Assembly (NCBI GenBank): GCA_002633005.1
Contig: NMRA01000688.1
Location: 4,387-68,386 of the forward strand
Direction of reading: 5' to 3'
DNA length: 64,000 nt
Source: Phoronis australis
Lineage: Eukaryota; Phoronida; Phoronidae
The notes under the pieces are model-generated. The model searched no databases. It saw only the letters and a list, made by a program, of their open reading frames with translations, and was not told the DNA's origin. This document shows positions 34,586 through 47,356 of the stretch, in pieces (within the stretch, counting starts at the first letter, position 1; every line of letters begins with the position of its first letter). A program made the position numbers and the translations under genes.

Positions 34586-37500
34586 CTAGAATATACACAG
34601 AAATGTGGAGAGTTAGAGCTAGGGCTATAGTACCTCCCCTCCCACAAACTCACTGCATTGCACTGAGACTACATTTGGTTTTGGTTATCAGTTCGACATC
34701 AGTGTGGACATAAGTGACTGAAAAGTCAAACCATTTTGTTTCTAATGTCACCTTCCCACTTACACTGCAACTTTGCATTTTTGCGGAGTTCTGCTCTATG
34801 GGAAAGCTTTTAAAATATCTCCTGGACTTAATTCAGCCATCACATCTACTCTCAGAGAAGTTGATTAAGGTGCGGTGTTATGCAACTCCACTTCAAATGG
34901 AGCATTCGCTAGAGGTCATGACATCAACCATGCAAGACTTCAGAGATTCATCTTTCCCGCATCTTTCTTGAATTTTCAAGAGCCATGCGTAAAGGAATAA
35001 GATAAGAAAATCGACAGAGTATCAGTAGCGCATTATTCATCGTAAATGGGTGAGATGTTTATTAATCTCGAATCCATTAGTTTTGAGAGTATTATTGAAA
35101 TTTGCCACTTGGTGTTTATATCAGAGAACTAAGAGTAATCCCGATGTCGCCAGTCAATGAGAAAAGGTAAGTGGAGTTACAGTGGAGTTGCAATTGACCG
35201 GGGTTAATTGTTCCATTGTTGGTGGGAAAGCGACATAAGAAATGATGTACCGAATATATAACTTACTCCAACATGTAGTAGCCAAGAGAAGTGAGTACAA
35301 GTGATTATTTTCTGAAGGCTAATTATACTGCGTAAAGGCAAATTATCATGACTGGTTATATTGTTCAATGTGGTAATGATACCCAAAATTACTGAAGTTT
35401 GGCTCAATGTTTCCAATTAAATTTTAAATGCTTCACTACACGATTAACACATGATAGAAATTGATGCTTTTTGTAATAAAGTTTTGTAGTAAACCTTTTA
35501 ATAAACAGATAAATTTAGCTGATATTTTTTGTCCGAAATATTAGAATGTTACCCTTAAGTAAACACTTTCTTGTTACCTGGTTCACAGTCATCTTGCCAT
35601 GAGTTCCGGCTTGGTTACAGTTTGAAGACAATTTCAAATGCGTTTTTCACAATTTCCTGCATTCAAGTGATCTGATATGTTGATTTCCTGTAAATACATA
35701 CACAGCAAATCAGAATAAACTATACTGTGACGCGAATGCTTATCAGAATGACCTTCTTCATGTAGAGTCCATAAGTCCAAGAAATAGGAAGTGCGTTATC
35801 AGGCAGAAATTAATATTGTCTTTAAGTACACAAAGCTTATCAATTTCCTTTGAAAACATGAGTGTTTAGTGATAAACAGTTGTGTTGTTTTGGATCCTTA
35901 CTTGTTCCTGATTTCAACTGTCATTAATGTTACGTAGGCCATATCGACTTGTCAAATATCTACAATACTGCATTAAGATGAAAGCATATATTTTTTAAAG
36001 TAGAAAGCCTATAGAAGTTGAATTTTGACTTCACATGAATCTGGTATTATTTGAATCACTGTACAGCTGTTCAAGACAGTAGATTAGGACAGTCCTCATG
36101 AGCTGGTTGTTCAGGTTTGGCCCTCTTTGCTGGCATGTTTGGGAAGTAGGATACTGATGTTTTTCTCCCAATAGTTTATTAGATTTTGATAATTGGCCCG
36201 ACTGGCTGACCAGACGAGGTGGGAAGAGTTGATTAATGCTTAAGGACCTCGCTAGAAAAGCTAGACTTCCTGAGGTTACGTCGGTGCTATATTGTTGTTT
36301 ATTTTCAATGACAGCTCGTGATTTTGGCTAGATTTTTCTTGCCACAAGACAGCTACTGAACTTTACCCTGTACTTTATTCACAGTTTCAACATGGCCAGG
36401 TCCACTACCTCGTTAAGGAGACATGCAGCATACATTATTTTAACTTCCATCTAGGGATTTATCCAGGATTCCAAAACTGGGAGTCCAAATTTTTCCAAAA
36501 AACTTACCAAGCATGGGAGTTTCTGTGAACGTTGGTGGTCTGTCAGTACCGCTGCGGCCACGGCACCTTATGTGTCCACCCATGTAATAACATAGTACAG
36601 TGAAGTGGAAATAAAAGACAAGTGTCATTGATAAAACAAAGAACATTTGTTTATTCAATAACTTTTAATGTTCAAAAAAGAATGTGACATTCATGCAAGA
36701 GATGCCATTGTCAACAAAGTCCCAAACTGTAACACGTAGGTAAAGATTTCAACAGTAATGTCCTGGCTTCCACGAAGCAGACAGTCTGAATAGAATGTCT
36801 TGGTAAAGCGATGCGCATTTTTTTCCTGGTCCTGACAGTCGAGCCTATGTTTTCTCTCAATCTCATGTCTTGCTCAGCATTCATAGTCAATACCCTCGTA
36901 ATGTGAGTCTGAATTTGACGTCAAAAAGTCAGTACATCCAAAACTACACGACCAGAATTCTGGCAGAAGTAACACAACATACGTCTCCACGACTTGTCCG
37001 CCATCTTGAATATCTAATTAAGTAGAGTAAACAAAGTAATTCACGTGCATTTTCATTTAGTTGAATGGGAGAGCAAGTTGAAACCAATTTCTAAGATATC
37101 AACTGGATTGTCAAACGTGAGCAATTATGTAATTTTCAGGATTGTCTCAAATCTATTCTTCCTGTTAAAAACCATCTACTCTCAAGTTTGGAGCGAATTG
37201 TAAAAATGCCAATGTGGAATGTTGTTGGCAAAAATTTGGTACTTTGATTTGAAAGGTTCACCATTCATTTCATGGGAGTTGCGTTTCGCTGACTGGTCAT
37301 GTTATCACCACGATACAGATCTGTAGCTGGATTATTTGTCGTACCAGAATCTGAGTCAACATCTGTGTCTGGAATAATTCTCTTGGTTTGTAAAATAATC
37401 CTCGAATCTTTTAGGTCTTTGCGTGCAGACTACGTAGGTAGAATGCGCATATCAATCATGACTGAAACCAGTGACGACACTGGCTTTTCAATCACATATT

Positions 37501-38689
37501 AGCTGCCAATCAGATTCGTGAGCTATGTCTAACCATAAGACCACTAGGGGTGTTACACAGAATAGATAGTCTTACGATTCAAGCGATTCTTCACTCTGGT
37601 AGAACACTTGAGTTAAGCTTGTTATTTTGTGTAAGTAGCAACCGTACCAGTTGTAGTAAAGAATCGCTGATTAGCCGCTTATATATGTGAATGAAATCCT
37701 TCAATTAATGCTAATATCCAGCTATTTTTGCTAATTTGAAGGCTAACAGAATAAGTTGTTAATATACCTAAGCAAGCCAATTAGGCTAACAGTTCATTTA
37801 GCATTTATCTCAAGAGCGATGCTTTTAATAAAGAGCAGAAACCAAATTTACAGGTGTTACAATTCAAGATATATAGGCTTTAAGGAATTAAAACAGTTCT
37901 GAAGAAGCCATCACTCCTTGCAAGATAATACTAATGAAATTCGTAGGCTACAAGTTCATAAAAATGTGCAATTGTCACAAGCAGGAGATGAGTGCCACTC
38001 CACAAATTTACCACGACTAGGCTAAGTAAATGTCTGACAAGGAGTATTACTGTGGTAAGCATGCAAAGAACAACGAACATTTAACTTCAAAACGATTAAT
38101 GAAATACTGGTAGTTAAGAAATACGGACAGTTGGCAAAAATATAGAAAATAATTTTAACAGGAAAAAATAATGTAAGTCTTGGTAACAACATGAAAAGAA
38201 CAAAATAGAAACAACCAGCAGTGTAAAGGTTGAGTTTCCATGACAACTCCCCAACTTGTTACATACCACTCTAACAAATATTTCAACTGAAAAACAGAAA
38301 CAAAATACAAGCTGGTGAGTGGGATCCTTATTAAGTGTTCATTTTGCACAATATACCACTGACTACATTCCATCATTTCATTGTAAAAAGCTGGTGAGTG
38401 AGACAGAGAGAGTCCGTGAAACCACAGCTTCGTTGACTGTTGTAAGCTAGCGGGTGATAGCTTTATGACCGAACTACTTCCTTTGGCTGCTGCCTCCTGA
38501 TCACAGGTTGCTCACACCGGTTATTTGCAACCACAGCTCCATCTATTGGTGGAAGCTTAATTAAAAACTACATGGTATTGGCTATTTGGTAAAATCTCAA
38601 GTCGCTAGTCATAGGTTGGAGCAAGTAGTCGGAAAATGGAAGTGCTTGGCAAGAATCAGAAGGGTTTGGTTATGAGTCATGCTCAGGTA
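34586..38689. other. Intergenic DNA between TLR-a and the next repeats
   Basis: No gene recognised; frames such as 36440-36658 resemble nothing. A stretch at 36317-36373 (GTGATTTTGGCTAGATTTTT with CAAGACAGCTACTGAACT) recurs at 47615-47672 and so belongs to a dispersed repeat. Confidence 0.5.
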
Positions 38690-40500
38690 ATCCAGAACAT
38701 CTCAGGTTCATGAAATTTGGCAAGTAGGTTTCTATGAAGGAGACAACAATGTCTTCCCATTTTCGAATAGATTTGGTATATTTTGTGTCACCTAGTGGGT
38801 GATTTTTATGCGCCCACATATTTATATGTGGACGCATTATGCCGTTATCTCCGTCTGTTCGTCCTGCTCTATCTCCAAAACCGATTGCTTATGTTCATGA
38901 AAATTTGCACGTGTTCCTTTCATGAATAGGACGACATGAGCAAACTTTCGAACGGATCTGACTACCGGTGTGTCCCCCTAGTGGCAATTATAGTTTTTTA
39001 CATTTACCTCTATCTTCAAAGGTCCTCAACATATTTTCATAAAATTTGGTATATAGGCATCAAATAGTGAGACGACAGTATCCTCCTGTTTTTGGATGGA
39101 TTCTACATAGATTGCGCCACCTTGTGGCCATTTTTACTGTTTTCCTGTCTGTTTTTAAGCGTCCACCCATCTATCAACCAAACCCGCTCTAAGCATGATT
39201 AATGTGAATTACTATGAAGAGGACGATTGACGATGATTTACCGACGACTTCGACTACTGTGGCGCCTCCTAGTGGCAGTTTTTTGCACCTATGGCTATAT
39301 CTCCTAAATCATTTTCGGGATCTTTACTAAATTTAATAAGTGCATTTTTATGATGATGACAACAGATGACGACATTTCAATAGATCTGACTACTGGTATG
39401 CCACCTAGTGGCAATTTTATTGTTTTTACGTTTACCTCTGTATCTTCAAAGGTCCTCAAGATATTTTCATAAAATTTCGTATACAGGCTTCTGTTAGTGA
39501 GGTGAGGCTATCTTTTCGTTTTCAGATGGATTCGACCTAGTTTGCGTCACGTAGTGGCCATATTTACTGTTTTTTAGTCTGTTTTTGACATCCACCCCTC
39601 TATCAACCAAACCGCTTTCAGGATAATTGTGAAAATTGGCAATTATGTTTTTACTATGAAGTGTATGGCTGATGATGATTTTCCGATGACTTTGACTGCT
39701 ATGGCGCCTCTTACTGGCAGTTTCATTTTTTCGCCCATGGCTCTATTTTCTAAACCGTGTACAGGATCTTTACTAAATTTAATAAGTGTGTTTATATGAT
39801 GATGGCAATGGACGACGACGATTTTCGAATGGATCTGGCTATTGATATTCCCCCTGGTGGCAATTTTAGTTTTACGTTTACCTCAATATCTTCAAAGGTC
39901 CTCAACAGATTTTCATAAAATTTCGAATATGGGCATCTACTGGTGAGGTGATGCTATCCTGTTTTCAGATGAATCAAGGTATCTTGCACCACCTAGTGAC
40001 CATTTTTGCTGTTTTCCAGTCTGTTTTTTGTCGTCTACCCCACTATCAACCAAATCACTCTGAGGATGGTTTTGAAATTTGGCGTATGTTCTCAGTGTGA
40101 AGAGGACGGTTGACGATGACAACTTTGACTACTGTGGCGCCTCCTAGTTGTAGTTTTGTTTTGCGTCCATAGCTGTGTCTCCTTAACCCACTGCACTATC
40201 TTTATTAAATTTAAGTAGTAAAATGTTTTATATGAAGCTAACAACAGACAGTGACGACTTTCTGGCTGATGACAGTAACAGTGTGCCCCCTAGTGGCAAT
40301 TTCATTTAATTCTGTTTTCCTTTGTTTCTCTAAAGTTCGGTGATGGATTTCTATGAAATTTGGCGTATAGCTATCTATTAAAGAAGCAATGACATGTTCC
40401 CATTTTCAGATGGATTCTACGTTTTTTGTGCCGTCTAGTGGCCATTTTATGTCACAAATAAACAACCCTAAAACAACACCATTTGTTAAAATTTTGAGTC
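38690..40500 (+). mobile_element. HINE/pearl-type element, large copy
   Basis: An intact 5' end (TTTTATGCGCCCACATATTT, 38804-38823) sits after a piece of another monomer (38690-38803). About eleven monomers of the three alternating types follow. The 3' end is truncated after CACCATTTG, without the terminal hairpin. Confidence 0.78.
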
Positions 40501-40896
40501 AATTTTTGAGTCTGCCTCTATCCGCCAAGCAGCAATAAGGATCATAGTGAAAATGGGTAGATGTGTCGTTGGCACAAGATTGTTGAGCATCATTAGGATG
40601 GTACATGCCAATTTTCAATTTGCCCCACACCCAGGTCTAGGGACGGGACTTTTCAGTATATTTTGTGAACATTTGTTGCCAAACGAGATGTAAAGAAGCA
40701 GTGGACGAATTTCAACAAAATTTGACAAGAATGTATCAATATTGTGCCGGCACTAGCCGGTTTGATTACCCAGAATCACTCGGTAGCCATTTTTGTCTCT
40801 AGTGTTTTCAGCATTTTTTGGGGAAGAGCATTTTGGTGACATCAAGACAGTTGCTTAGCTCCACGATAAGCTTGTGCAGCCTATGATGAAGGATTC

Positions 40897-41169
40897 CGCA
40901 CAAAATGGGGTCCCTAGGCACATGGTACCTGCTTAATTACTTCGCACAAAAGTCCCTAGGCACATGGCACTTGCTTAACTACTTCGCACAAAATGGGGTC
41001 CCTAGGCACATGGCACCTGCTTAACTACTTCACACAAAATGGGGTCCCTAGGCACATGGCACCTGCTTAACTACTTTGCACAAAATGGGGTCCCTAGGCA
41101 CATGGCATCTGCTTAACTACTTCGCACAAAATGGGGTCCCTAGGCGCATGGCACCTGTTTAACTACTTT
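40897..41169. repeat. Minisatellite, about 6 x 46 bp
   Basis: The unit CGCACAAAATGGGGTCCCTA, GGCACATGGCACCTGCTTAA, CTACTT repeats about six times. One unit has a short deletion. Confidence 0.95.
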
Positions 41170-42218
41170 CTCGCAACATAAAAATTTTTGCCAACTTGTG
41201 AGGGGGGGAAATTCTGGGGTTTGGGCAACTGATGGTAGCTAAGAACTTGTGGCGACCATGTTTGAATAGCTCGAAAATTGTGGAGAGTGGCTGGGGGAAT
41301 GTTATGATTGGGTTATAAGCTCAATTCTCATAACATTGTCTGATATTTGTGGTGCAGAACAGAGTAAAACATTAATATGAGACTACATGTCTCATTGCAA
41401 AAATGAGCAAATGAAATATTTCATGTCTGCCATATTGTATTGATCGTAAGTGGTGGGATGTCGATCCATAACTAAAAGTTGTGTTTTCTTTTGATGTGGA
41501 TGTTACTTGAATTATCACTGCAATCTGACTAAAGAATTTTTCTAAATGAATAGAAAAACGAAATGCATGTTTTTACTGAAAAGGATCCTACCGTAAGAGT
41601 AGAAAGTATAAATACCTGGTAATAGTTGTTTACTGATGGACCTTCTCTAGCTCAGCAAAGTGAAGGTGGAGTGAGGGGAAACAATGTTTTATTTGATAGT
41701 GTGTCCAACTCAACTTAACCTGTAGTCATCAACTTATCTTAAAGGAGAATGCCACTCAAAAAAACAACCTATTTTGTATCAATTTAGATCGAGTAGTTCT
41801 ACTTGATAACGGCAGGTTCGGTTGCGTTACCTGACACCTGACGGCAGACGGAGGTGTTGAAATTATCCAATGACGTAATTGGTTTCATACGCAGTCTGTT
41901 CAGCAGTTCACAACACGGGTTAGTGGTGTCATTTTATCGCTTGAATTCATCTTTTTACACCAATAAATCATCAAACTTCGATGTAAAAAAATACACCGAG
42001 TTCTTACAAAAACGTGTTGTTTTATTTGGCTGTTACGGATTTACTGGTATTTGGACACACCGTACAGCACTGAGGCCAATTTACCAAGGTCAATAGCAGG
42101 AGTTTGAGGCCTGTTCGGAGATAAATTCCAAGTATTGTTCTGTGAAATACAGACTGGAGAACCTAGATCTGTGTTGTTTATACTTGTGATTTTTTGAGTT
42201 CTAAACACACAAAACGCT

Positions 42219-42327
42219 TGTTATCCCGGCCAGTGGCTTAGAACCCATCAGGCCTGTCGCGGCCAGACTTACTCGTTATCCCGGCCAGTGGCTCGGAACC
42301 CGATGAGGCCCGTCGCGGCCGCCGGGA
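42219..42327. repeat. Tandem duplication of about 54 bp inside the THAP element
   Basis: CTTGTTATCCCGGCCAGTGG, then GGCCTGTCGCGGCC, is repeated once (CGTTATCCCGGCCAGTGG and GGCCCGTCGCGGCC). It is GC-rich in an AT-rich setting. Confidence 0.8.
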
Positions 42328-43006
42328 CTAGCATGAACATAAACCAGCTTGAGGTGGAAACTAAACCTCCAGTCACGAAAAGACTATAATAGTGAATTAT
42401 CCACGAAACTCAGTGAAAATCTACTTACTTTTCGGAGACCATCAGGGCAAAGGTTGTACAGTGACAATGATTTGAATAATATTTTGTATTTCTAAATAAA
42501 GATTCCCCTAACATGTGAAAATAGCAAGTAAATCAGCTTTCTGTCAGCAAACACTGAATTAGCGTGCGCTCACACGGCCCCGGTGCCTGGTCAATTACCT
42601 TTGTTGCCGGCATCAAAAGCCGGTAACGCAGTGGTTTATTCATTGCTGACTTCTCAAAATATTTGCACTCCCCAGCACTCCAAGGCATTACAAATTGTAT
42701 CTAATGAGACAGACTTTGTTTCAGTTTCATATAAACATTGGTTAGGATCATTTTAGGATGAGAGTAATTCATTTTGAAACAGAAAGCAGAATAATAAATG
42801 TCTACATGGCAACTCGCCCGGCGCCAATTCTGACTTAGTTAAGAGCTCATCCGACAAAGACTTCACGGGTCGGATCGTTAGGTTTCACAGGCTATCAGTT
42901 CGAACCGGAATACACTGATCAAGAAATACTAGAGAGGCGCTGTGAACATGCATAGGCAATGCAACGTATGGATAGTTTTTTGGTTAGCCGGAATTCATCA
43001 GAGAAA

Positions 43007-43219
43007 TCACTGTCGACGATCAAAATGCCGGCCACAGACACAGAGATGTTTCACGGCCTCATACTTGCTATTAACAGTATACCTTTCATTCTTTAGTACT
43101 ACGAGCCACTTCCTAAGCATTTTATGCTCTTGAGGAAGTCGAAAAAAAGGTATACCCGCTTTCTTCGCAGCTTCATAGTTCGGACAAGTGGGAACCGATG
43201 CACCACAATATAGTGGCAT
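43007..43219 (-). CDS. THAP-domain fragment (70 aa)
   Basis: The frame runs MPLYCGASVPTCPNYEAAKK, FFRLPQEHKMLRKWLVVLKN, then CVCGRHFDRRQ and stop. This gives the C2-CH zinc pattern, an F-x-x-P-like box, the invariant Trp and the C-x2-H-F end of a THAP DNA-binding domain. It starts 167 bp inside the right end of the transposon. It ends right after the domain, so either an intron follows or the element is internally deleted. Function as a protein is doubtful. Confidence 0.65.
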   Translation of the reverse strand: MPLYCGASVPTCPNYEAAKKAGIPFFRLPQEHKMLRKWLVVLKNERYTVNSKYEAVKHLCVCGRHFDRRQ

Positions 43220-43386
43220 TCACTCTACAGACGAACCACTGACGTCGCTGCGTCGCTTGTCGCCTTCCTCACAGGTTAACGCGACACCTCTCGGCAAGGT
43301 GAGGTCAACCGTATAAGAGGCGATGTGGATATAGACCGATTAAGACGGTAAAAAAGACTAATTAAACTGGGTGGCATTCTCCTTTA

Positions 43387-44817
43387 ATTCTAACTGATGG
43401 ATTGGTTGTGATACTGTCTTGTCTGCAGGTGTGCAGCAAGATATGAAACTGATGCATTAAGTTTCAGTTCTATATATTGTGCGTAAATACAGAAAATGCC
43501 TTTGTTTCCTGGATATCAGATTGCAAAACTGAAGTTCACTTAAAATGTCAGGATTGTTGTCATAGTTTAGGGTTTAAGCTATCAATATCATTTGGTGTTG
43601 TTCTGAGATTTGTTTGACAGTTACGTCAAGACATAGGTCTTACATTATGTTGTGTTCTGACAGAAAGTTATCCAGCATATCATCCTTTTCTGACTGCAAT
43701 TGCAAATGTGATAAATTAGATCTGGGCCCTCCTTTCTATTACTGGAGTAAAGTAACTGTAACAGTTGTACAAAATTTACACCTTGAAAATATGCAATTAG
43801 AGACCCATTACACTAATCCTCAGGGATGTAGGAAGCTGGGTGGGGGGATCTTGCAGGGGCTGGTGCCTCCCCAATAATTTCTAAGCACCTGGGTGAAATC
43901 GTGTCACCTGGCAAAGGCGTAGGTCCACTAGAGTCGTGTCAGAGTCATACATATGTCAACCAACTTGTTGGTTGTACACCTTACTTGGTGAACAACCAAC
44001 CAAGTGCAGTGCACAACATGTGGATATCAACCAACAAGTTATGTATCCACCACTTTGACGCCACACAATGTTGTATACCTATTCGTTGTAAACATTTCAT
44101 TCGTTCGTAGTATTAAAACGTTTTTGACATTTTTTGCACTTGTTCAAAGTTAATAACTTTTTGAACTTTATGTCATACCAAAAACTGGTTGAAACAGCAT
44201 TAAGAGTTTTTCTCTACAAATCGGACCATAGGCCTTTAACTCTTGTTGAAAAGTTGTTGGTTATTGAAGTGTATACGTAAACAACATGTAAGCTATGGTT
44301 CTGAAATAAAATCCCCCAAACTGGATTAAGCGTATTTATTTTTGCAAAACTGTAACAGAGTTCTTCTGCCTTACAATCATGCACATCATATCATCACAAG
44401 ATAACTACCATGTATTTGTAAATCCTGTTCAATAATGCACTCCTACACTGACTGTAGTACATATCTACTCTGAGTCAGACTATACTGTTTCAGCCGGCAA
44501 AGCATCAAAATCTGTGCAGTCCGTTGAATAATCTGAGTCGTACTCATCAATGTGACCATTTCTACTCTTTGAGTCCTCTCCCACGTCCACAATCGCACTG
44601 GCAACAGCAGAACCAGCATTTACAATTGTAGCAGTGATGGTAATTTGTTTCCCATCCAAACTGGTCCATTCTTATGCTGAGGTAAATCCCACGTACATTT
44701 TTTAGTAAAACAGAGTATAAAATAGTCAACATTCTCCTCAGAGCACACCTCAACACACAACTTACTTTTAGTCTACCTTGTCCTTATGGAACATAAGAAT
44801 TATCGTGAGTTGTTAAA
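43387..44817. other. Spacer between two DNA transposons
   Basis: No gene recognised. A short palindrome, CAACCAACTTGTTGGTTG (43959-43976), and further AACCAACAAG-like blocks follow. Confidence 0.45.
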
Positions 44818-45059
44818 GTAAAGTCGCGTGATTTTCAGACACTGAAAATTAATTCCAATAGAAAAAATTCATTCTTGGACGAATCTCGCGAAACATCATT
44901 TCTGTGGTGTCCGAATTTGGCGGACCTCCAAATTTGGGTTTTGGCTAGTGTCCCAATTTCGTGGGTGTACATTATTTCGATGAGCGGTCGTAGTATCAAA
45001 CATTGCTGGCTCGGTCATTTGATAGCAGCATAATTGCAGGTCAATAAGACTCAAACGGT

Positions 45060-45560
45060 CTGGGCGATTAATTTTTGAAAATCTGGCTTTCCCAATAAGA
45101 AATGTGCATTGTCAACGCATATATACCTTTCCCGACAAGTGTTGGTTCTTCTTTTCAAAGATGCCCTTTCTCAATATGAAATATTCGGCTTTTAGCTTCT
45201 CCGATGCTCAAAAACCGTTCTCGGCAAGCGATGGAATCTTATCAAAGATGCGCTATCTCACTTGAAATAGCGGGCTGCGCTGTGAAAAAGGAGTTTTCCT
45301 GGTGACAAATATGGGCTTTCCAATGAGTGGGTCTGGTTTGCGTTGTTGACGCACATGAAACGTTCCAGACAACTGACTCTCTTTTGTAAAAATGCGTTTT
45401 CTCAATAAAAAAAATGTCCAGTTTGCGCTGTCAACCCACAAAGAGCGCCTCGATAGGCGCTTTTTTAATATTGTTTCCCAATAAAAAGCTGGACTTGCAT
45501 ATTCGACGCACAAAGAGGGTTTCCGACCATCAAAACATGCGCTTTCTCAATTTTAACGAA
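45060..45560. repeat. Degenerate tandem repeat inside the 4-kb element
   Basis: Blocks of the form CTTTCTCAATAAAA, TGCGCTGTCAACGCACAAAG and TTTTCCGACCAT recur about five times with roughly 90-100 bp spacing and strong divergence. Confidence 0.5.
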
Positions 45561-47218
45561 TTTTGCATTAAACGTAACAGTAATGGATGTGAAAACGATT
45601 TCAATGAAGAAAGTGATGAACAATGACCAGAGCATAGTACATATTTATGTTTGTTCAACGTATCCATGCATTATCTGCTGGTTACAAACCGTAACGCAAG
45701 TTAACTCTGACACGTTTATTTCCATATTACCTGAAAGCTCAGTTTCAACATGAAAACTTCGAATGAACAATTATCTAAAATAGATTACAAAGACAATCAT
45801 GATAGGAAAATGAGTAGTTTCTCATCGACTCGTGATCCCCATTCGTCGTTCTGGTAGTCATTGAATTGTTGAAGAAGCGCTGTCGTTCTACATATGTTTA
45901 GGCCTACTGCAAACTATGGGAATGCGTGTACTAGTACAGTGCTGCGCGGCTGAAGACACGATTAACTAACATATTGTATATATAAGGCGTTGTCTAGAAA
46001 GCGAATGCAATTTCAAATGCTACCAACATCAAATTCACCCAACAGTTTTTTACAATTAAAACCTTTCTCATCCTCAGCCTTTGAAACGCCCGATGTTACT
46101 CAGTGATACACAGGCGCGTCTTCAGGCAACTGAGGTGACCTAACACATCTGGGTTCGCTTACGTTTTTACGGAAAAGACGTCACACATTTACAATGAATG
46201 CTAAAATTTAAAGTATGATCAGTTGTGAGTTTACTGAAGTCTCATTGTAAGTACAGAAATATTGTTGAAGAATAACAGTGACTATCTGAAGAGGGAAATA
46301 TATAACAAAATAAAATATGGAAACACCAAACAAAAATCAAAACAACACTAACCTGTTGCAATAACGCCTTAAACGCGAACGTACTGACCGACTTGCATGA
46401 ACGGAATGTTAGTTGAACATGTTAGTAGAACAAAACTGTCTCAATGAAATTTTCATGGTTTACAGGTTTAAGAAGATCCACCGTAGATTTCCGTATGTAA
46501 GTCCAGCAGAATATATGCCCAATTTGCGTATCTTAAATTTTTTCCCTAAAATATACCTGGATGCATATCTGAGAATAAAAATGCATGCTTGAAATCTGAA
46601 AATAATGCTATTCCCACTAGAATATAATTAGGGTGAGATACAGTATTTATACTGTGTTCGTGTATTCGACATTGCCGAGTATAGGCCCTGGTGTATTTTT
46701 ACATAGACGTTTGGTTTCCCGAACTTATATACGGAAATCACTGGTAATACTTCCCAAAATTATTTACCCTTGCTGTACGTAAGGCATCACCTCGGGTAAA
46801 AATAGAACAATAATAATTAGCAATGTAACAGTCATCTCTTTCGAATCAAACACAATTAAACACAGTTACAGCTGAAATGCCTCTAAAACTATCTTAAGTA
46901 ATACAAAAATCATAGTCTGTAGTTTAAGATCACGTTTCTTTTTTTGTCTCAAAACTATCAACTGAAGGCGGTGACATGGACAAGAAGACCAGGCCCTGTG
47001 GAAAGTAGATATGGAACTCCAGGTCGGAAACACCTATAAGGTCCCAGGCTCGTTGCATCGGACTGCAGGTCCTGTATTCTTGTTAGCCTACCCCTAGGAC
47101 CGCAAGAAGCAATGACTATCAAATCTGATTCAACTGACTTATCATTTTTGGAAATGATTGGAGTATTTTCTTATGGTCGCCGCAGACAGAGATCGAGTGC
47201 CACAGGGTACCGCTTGGG

Positions 47219-47356
47219 CGGCGCAGCACTGAAAAAAGTGGGGGGCTAAAGCCCCCCTCAAACCCCTGTGGTGCATCGCCTATTGACCATGCGTGGCGTA
47301 GCACTGAAAAAAGTGGGAGGTTATAGCCCCCCAGTCCCCTATGGTGCGCCGCCCAT
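47219..47356. repeat. Two imperfect units with GC-rich hairpin
   Basis: Each unit of about 75 bp has AGCACTGAAAAAAGTGGGGG, a stem of GGGGGCTAAAGCCCCC type, and CCCCTGTGGTGC. The second unit (from 47298) differs at several bases. Confidence 0.75.

Larger units (their letters stand above)
41740..43386. mobile_element. THAP-containing DNA transposon (1.65 kb)
   Basis: The ends are TTAAAGGAGAATGCCACTC and its inverse (GGGTGGCATTCTCCTTTAA), a terminal inverted repeat of about 17 bp. The first bases (AAAGGMGAAKGC) match those of the fold-back element at 7925, so the two are probably one superfamily. It encodes a THAP-domain fragment near the right end and no transposase core. P-type elements are the best-known THAP transposons; the assignment is inferred. 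Confidence 0.72.

Noticed and set aside
36440-36658. 72-residue minus-strand frame with a hydrophobic start
   Set aside because: No recognisable domain, and the flanking DNA shows no splice or repeat support.
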